Shown here in pieces: positions 62,317 through 64,000 of a stretch of 64,000 nt of DNA (the first letter of the stretch is position 1; the number at the start of each line of letters is the position of its first letter). The notes under the pieces were generated by a model. The model was not told the DNA's origin and made no database searches. It worked only from the letters and a program-made list of their open reading frames with translations. The position numbers and the translations under genes are program-made. Source of the stretch: JADHMP01 sp016779985 (GTDB lineage Bacteria; Bacteroidota; Bacteroidia; Flavobacteriales; Flavobacteriaceae). Where the stretch lies: positions 20,116 through 84,115 of the forward strand of contig JADHMP010000010.1 of the NCBI GenBank assembly GCA_016779985.1, in the 5' to 3' direction.

Positions 62317-63300
62317 ATGAAAATCATCCGATGGGGTATTTTAGGATTAGGCAATATTGCTGAAAAGTTTGCTTCAGATTTGCTTCTTGTTCCTCATTGT
62401 GTTTTGCAGGCAGTGGCTTCACAACGAAAAAACCATGCGGCTTTGTTTGCTAAAAAATTTAATGCCCTATCATTTTATGATCACTACATAGCCCTTCTTG
62501 AAGATGATCAGGTTGATGTTATCTATATAGCAACACTGCACCCTTCTCATGCCCAATGGAGCATAGAGGCATTAAATAGAAAAAAGGCGGTGTTGTGTGA
62601 GAAACCCTTGGCAATGAACAGTAGTCAAGTGTCTAAAATTATAGCCACTGCCCAAAACAATAATACCTTTCTTATGGAAGCTCTGTGGACAAGATTTAAC
62701 CCTTTGTTTGAGCATGTTCTAAAATGGATTGAAGAGGGTCAAATTGGAAAAATAAGATATACACAAGCTAGTTTTAGTTTTTTTGGACTGGATAGAGGGC
62801 TAGAGTCACGCATATTGGATCCCAATAAAGGGGGAGGCTCTTTATTAGATATTGGAATTTATCCTCTTTTTTTGGCCTATCAATTGTTAGGAATGCCCGA
62901 AAAAATTATGGCACATTCTATTCTATCAGAACAGCAAATTGATTTGCAGACCGCGATGATGTTGTCTTATAAAGAATCACAAGCAATGCTTTATTCTGGA
63001 ATAACACATGATGAAGACATGGGCGCAAAGATTTGTGGAGAAAAAGGAGAAATATACTTACCCTCTAGGTGGCATGACGCAAATAGGGCAGTTTTAAGAC
63101 AAGGTGAACTAGAAGATCAAATTGAATATCCTTTTGTAGGATTAGGTTATTCTTATGAGATTGAAGAAACTAACCAATGTTTAAGAGAGAAGCTCCTGCA
63201 AAGTAAAAAGTGGCGTCATAGCGATAGTGTCCAACTAATGTACTTGTTAGATGAGGTGAGAAATGAAGCGGGTATTGTCTATCCAGATCAAGAAATCTAA
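62317..63300 (+). CDS. Gfo/Idh/MocA family oxidoreductase
   Basis: NAD(P)-dependent dehydrogenase, 327 residues. Rossmann loop GILGLGNIAEKFA (8-20), YIATLHPSHAQW and the EKPLAMN catalytic motif (Lys about 97); KGGGSLLDIGIYP follows. Substrate (sugar or cyclic polyol) unknown. Last gene of the plus-strand run before tRNA-His. Confidence 0.9.
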   Translation: MKIIRWGILGLGNIAEKFASDLLLVPHCVLQAVASQRKNHAALFAKKFNALSFYDHYIALLEDDQVDVIYIATLHPSHAQWSIEALNRKKAVLCEKPLAMNSSQVSKIIATAQNNNTFLMEALWTRFNPLFEHVLKWIEEGQIGKIRYTQASFSFFGLDRGLESRILDPNKGGGSLLDIGIYPLFLAYQLLGMPEKIMAHSILSEQQIDLQTAMMLSYKESQAMLYSGITHDEDMGAKICGEKGEIYLPSRWHDANRAVLRQGELEDQIEYPFVGLGYSYEIEETNQCLREKLLQSKKWRHSDSVQLMYLLDEVRNEAGIVYPDQEI

Positions 63301-63351
63301 ACCTCTCTGATTTTAATTTTTCATGAAGCTAATTTGAAATTAAAAAAATAT

Positions 63352-63359
63352 TAAATTTG
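63352..63359 (+). promoter_or_regulatory. candidate -7 box of tRNA-His (TAAATTTG)
   Basis: Exact TAnnTTTG, 11 bases before the mature tRNA. TTTG at 63333-63336 could be -33 with a 15-base spacer, shorter than usual. Confidence 0.5.
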
Positions 63360-63370
63360 CCATCCAAATG

Positions 63371-63444
63371 GTGGTTGTAGCTCAGTTGGTTAGAGCGCCT
63401 GATTGTGGTTCAGGAGGTCGTCGGTTCGAGACCGATCTTCCACC
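63371..63444 (+). tRNA. tRNA-His(GUG)
   Basis: 74-base cloverleaf, anticodon loop TTGTGGT (anticodon GTG), preceded by the encoded G-1 at 63370 and with C73, the tRNA-His identity pair. D arm TAGCTCAGTTGGTTAGAGC, T arm GGTTCGAGACC. CCA not encoded. The acceptor pairing GTGGTTG/CTTCCAC has two neighbouring U-U mismatches (5-68 and 6-67). Confidence 0.95.
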
Positions 63445-63455
63445 CTTTAAAAAAA

Positions 63456-63481
63456 GGGTTTCAGAAATGAAATCCTTTTTT
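63456..63481 (+). terminator. terminator of tRNA-His
   Basis: Stem GGGTTTCA / TGAAATCC (8 bp with one G-U) closed by a GAAA tetraloop, followed by six T residues. A clear rho-independent terminator, 11 bases after the tRNA. Confidence 0.9.
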
Positions 63482-63526
63482 ATTGGTATATAATTTGATA
63501 AAAAAGTACCCTTTTTTAGCTATTTT

Positions 63527-63616
63527 TTATCTGATTTCATTGAATTTGGAAGGTGTGATTCGTTTTCCTTCAAAGTTGTATTGAATTTTACTGTTCTGGA
63601 TCATTTGTTTTAGCAT
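63527..63616 (-). CDS. possible 29-residue reading frame, or out-of-frame tail of the 121-residue gene
   Basis: ATG to TAA, overlapping the last codons of the next entry in another frame. The peptide (LKQMIQNSKIQYNFEGKR and onward) looks protein-like, so it could be a coupled mini-gene or the original C-terminus of the 121-residue gene lost by a frameshift. Neither is proven. Confidence 0.25.
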   Translation of the reverse strand: MLKQMIQNSKIQYNFEGKRITPSKFNEIR

Positions 63617-63953
63617 TTGTTTGGTGGGTTTTAATTTGGTTATGTTTTATATAGTAAACATCGACACCATTAACCTGAAGTATGAAGTGGGGGTAATACA
63701 CTTCCTCTTTACTTATTGAATTTAAGACCGCGTGAACCTGCGAATTTGGTTTGGACGCAAAGATGCCCAAAGAGAAGTTTTTTGCCCATTTAAAGAAGCG
63801 TGGCGACCTTATCCGCATTGCTACACCCCAGATATCACGTCCACTTCTAATGGTTATATCTGTTCCAGAATAAATATCTATGTCGCACTGCGATTGATTA
63901 TATATTTGTTGGCTTGAAGTAAGATCCTTAATAAGACTTGTATTATTATTCAC
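63588..63953 (-). CDS. hypothetical protein, translationally coupled to an upstream gene
   Basis: 121 residues from GTG 63953. Not recognised. No signal peptide or membrane helix. A basic centre (MRIRSPRFFKWAKNFSLG) and a beta-rich end (YYPHFILQVNGVDVYYI). The GTG shares bases with the TGA of the preceding minus-strand gene (GTGA), the usual sign of coupled translation, which is why I take the frame as real. It sits just beyond the tRNA-His terminator, convergent with it, where integrated elements are often found, but no integrase or att repeat is visible here. Confidence 0.45.
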   Translation of the reverse strand: MNNNTSLIKDLTSSQQIYNQSQCDIDIYSGTDITIRSGRDIWGVAMRIRSPRFFKWAKNFSLGIFASKPNSQVHAVLNSISKEEVYYPHFILQVNGVDVYYIKHNQIKTHQTNAKTNDPEQ

Positions 63954-64000
63954 GAACGTTTCTTAGAAGCGCTTGCTTTCTTCAAACTGAAAGGATTTAT
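63950..64000 (-). CDS. C-terminal fragment of an unidentified gene
   Basis: Minus-strand frame open from the window edge to TGA 63950-63952, ending in a basic tail KKASASKKRS. Only 16 residues are visible. The stop overlaps the GTG of the 121-residue frame. A lysine/serine-rich tail fits many nucleic-acid-binding proteins but does not identify one. Confidence 0.4.
   Translation of the reverse strand: MNPFSLKKASASKKRS

Noticed and set aside
1..64000. CRISPR arrays, insertion sequences, rRNA
   Set aside because: No regular direct-repeat/spacer pattern, no transposase-like protein and no rRNA sequence were seen on either strand.

Overview
The window reads as chromosomal DNA of a low-GC member of the Bacteroidota, most likely a (probably marine) Flavobacteriaceae. 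The evidence is the gene content (DUF3822, DUF1599, DUF4293, DUF5916, a Rho with an Asn/Lys-rich insertion, a three-gene thrA-thrB-thrC operon, BshB1), the scarcity of Shine-Dalgarno sequences, and repeated matches to the Bacteroidota -7 promoter box TAnnTTTG upstream of RNA genes and CDSs. The habitat is inferred from six sulfatases and was not measured.

Layout. 1-5.3 kb: end of an unknown gene, ppk1-ppx, and on the minus strand a miaE-like gene and dnaX. dnaX is split by an A10 run and looks like a gamma/tau frameshift gene. 5.4-7.6 kb: the RNase P RNA gene, convergent with rsmD and two Bacteroidota-specific genes. 7.7-14.7 kb: a RecD-like helicase, kdsB, a PlsC-type acyltransferase, a yebC-type regulator, an RmlD-like reductase, gcvT and a secreted aminopeptidase P. 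14.7-19.4 kb: the thrABC operon. 19.6-29 kb: clpC, gyrA, a TPR protein, an NlpC/P60 peptidase, a 7TM-HD (PgpH-like) c-di-AMP phosphodiesterase candidate and tRNA-Ser(GCU).

29.4-49.4 kb is the accessory part: a DUF819 membrane protein, a cytosolic beta-lactamase-fold hydrolase, a 600-bp gap containing phased A-tracts, and a sulfatase island. The island has six S1-family sulfatases (32.7, 34.3, 35.8, 41.6, 43.2 and 48.0 kb), all with the C-x-P-S-R formylglycine motif and an export signal. Between them lie a methyltransferase, several exported proteins of unknown function, a double NTF2-like protein and a DUF5916 outer-membrane protein. No SusC/SusD pair, glycoside hydrolase, polysaccharide lyase or formylglycine-generating enzyme is in the window, so the enzymes probably complete the breakdown of a sulfated glycan begun elsewhere.

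49.4-63.3 kb returns to core genes: rho, a DUF4293 protein, a phosphodiesterase, truA plus an ABC exporter, the diadenylate cyclase cdaA, folP, then a tightly packed plus-strand run (DUF1599, OppB-like permease, tpiA, prmA, clpS, glutathione peroxidase, trans-sulfuration enzyme, bshB1, Gfo/Idh/MocA oxidoreductase). The window ends with tRNA-His(GUG), a strong terminator, and two or three small overlapping minus-strand reading frames of unknown function. The window thus holds both ends of c-di-AMP turnover (cdaA and the PgpH-like gene) and of polyphosphate turnover (ppk1 and ppx).
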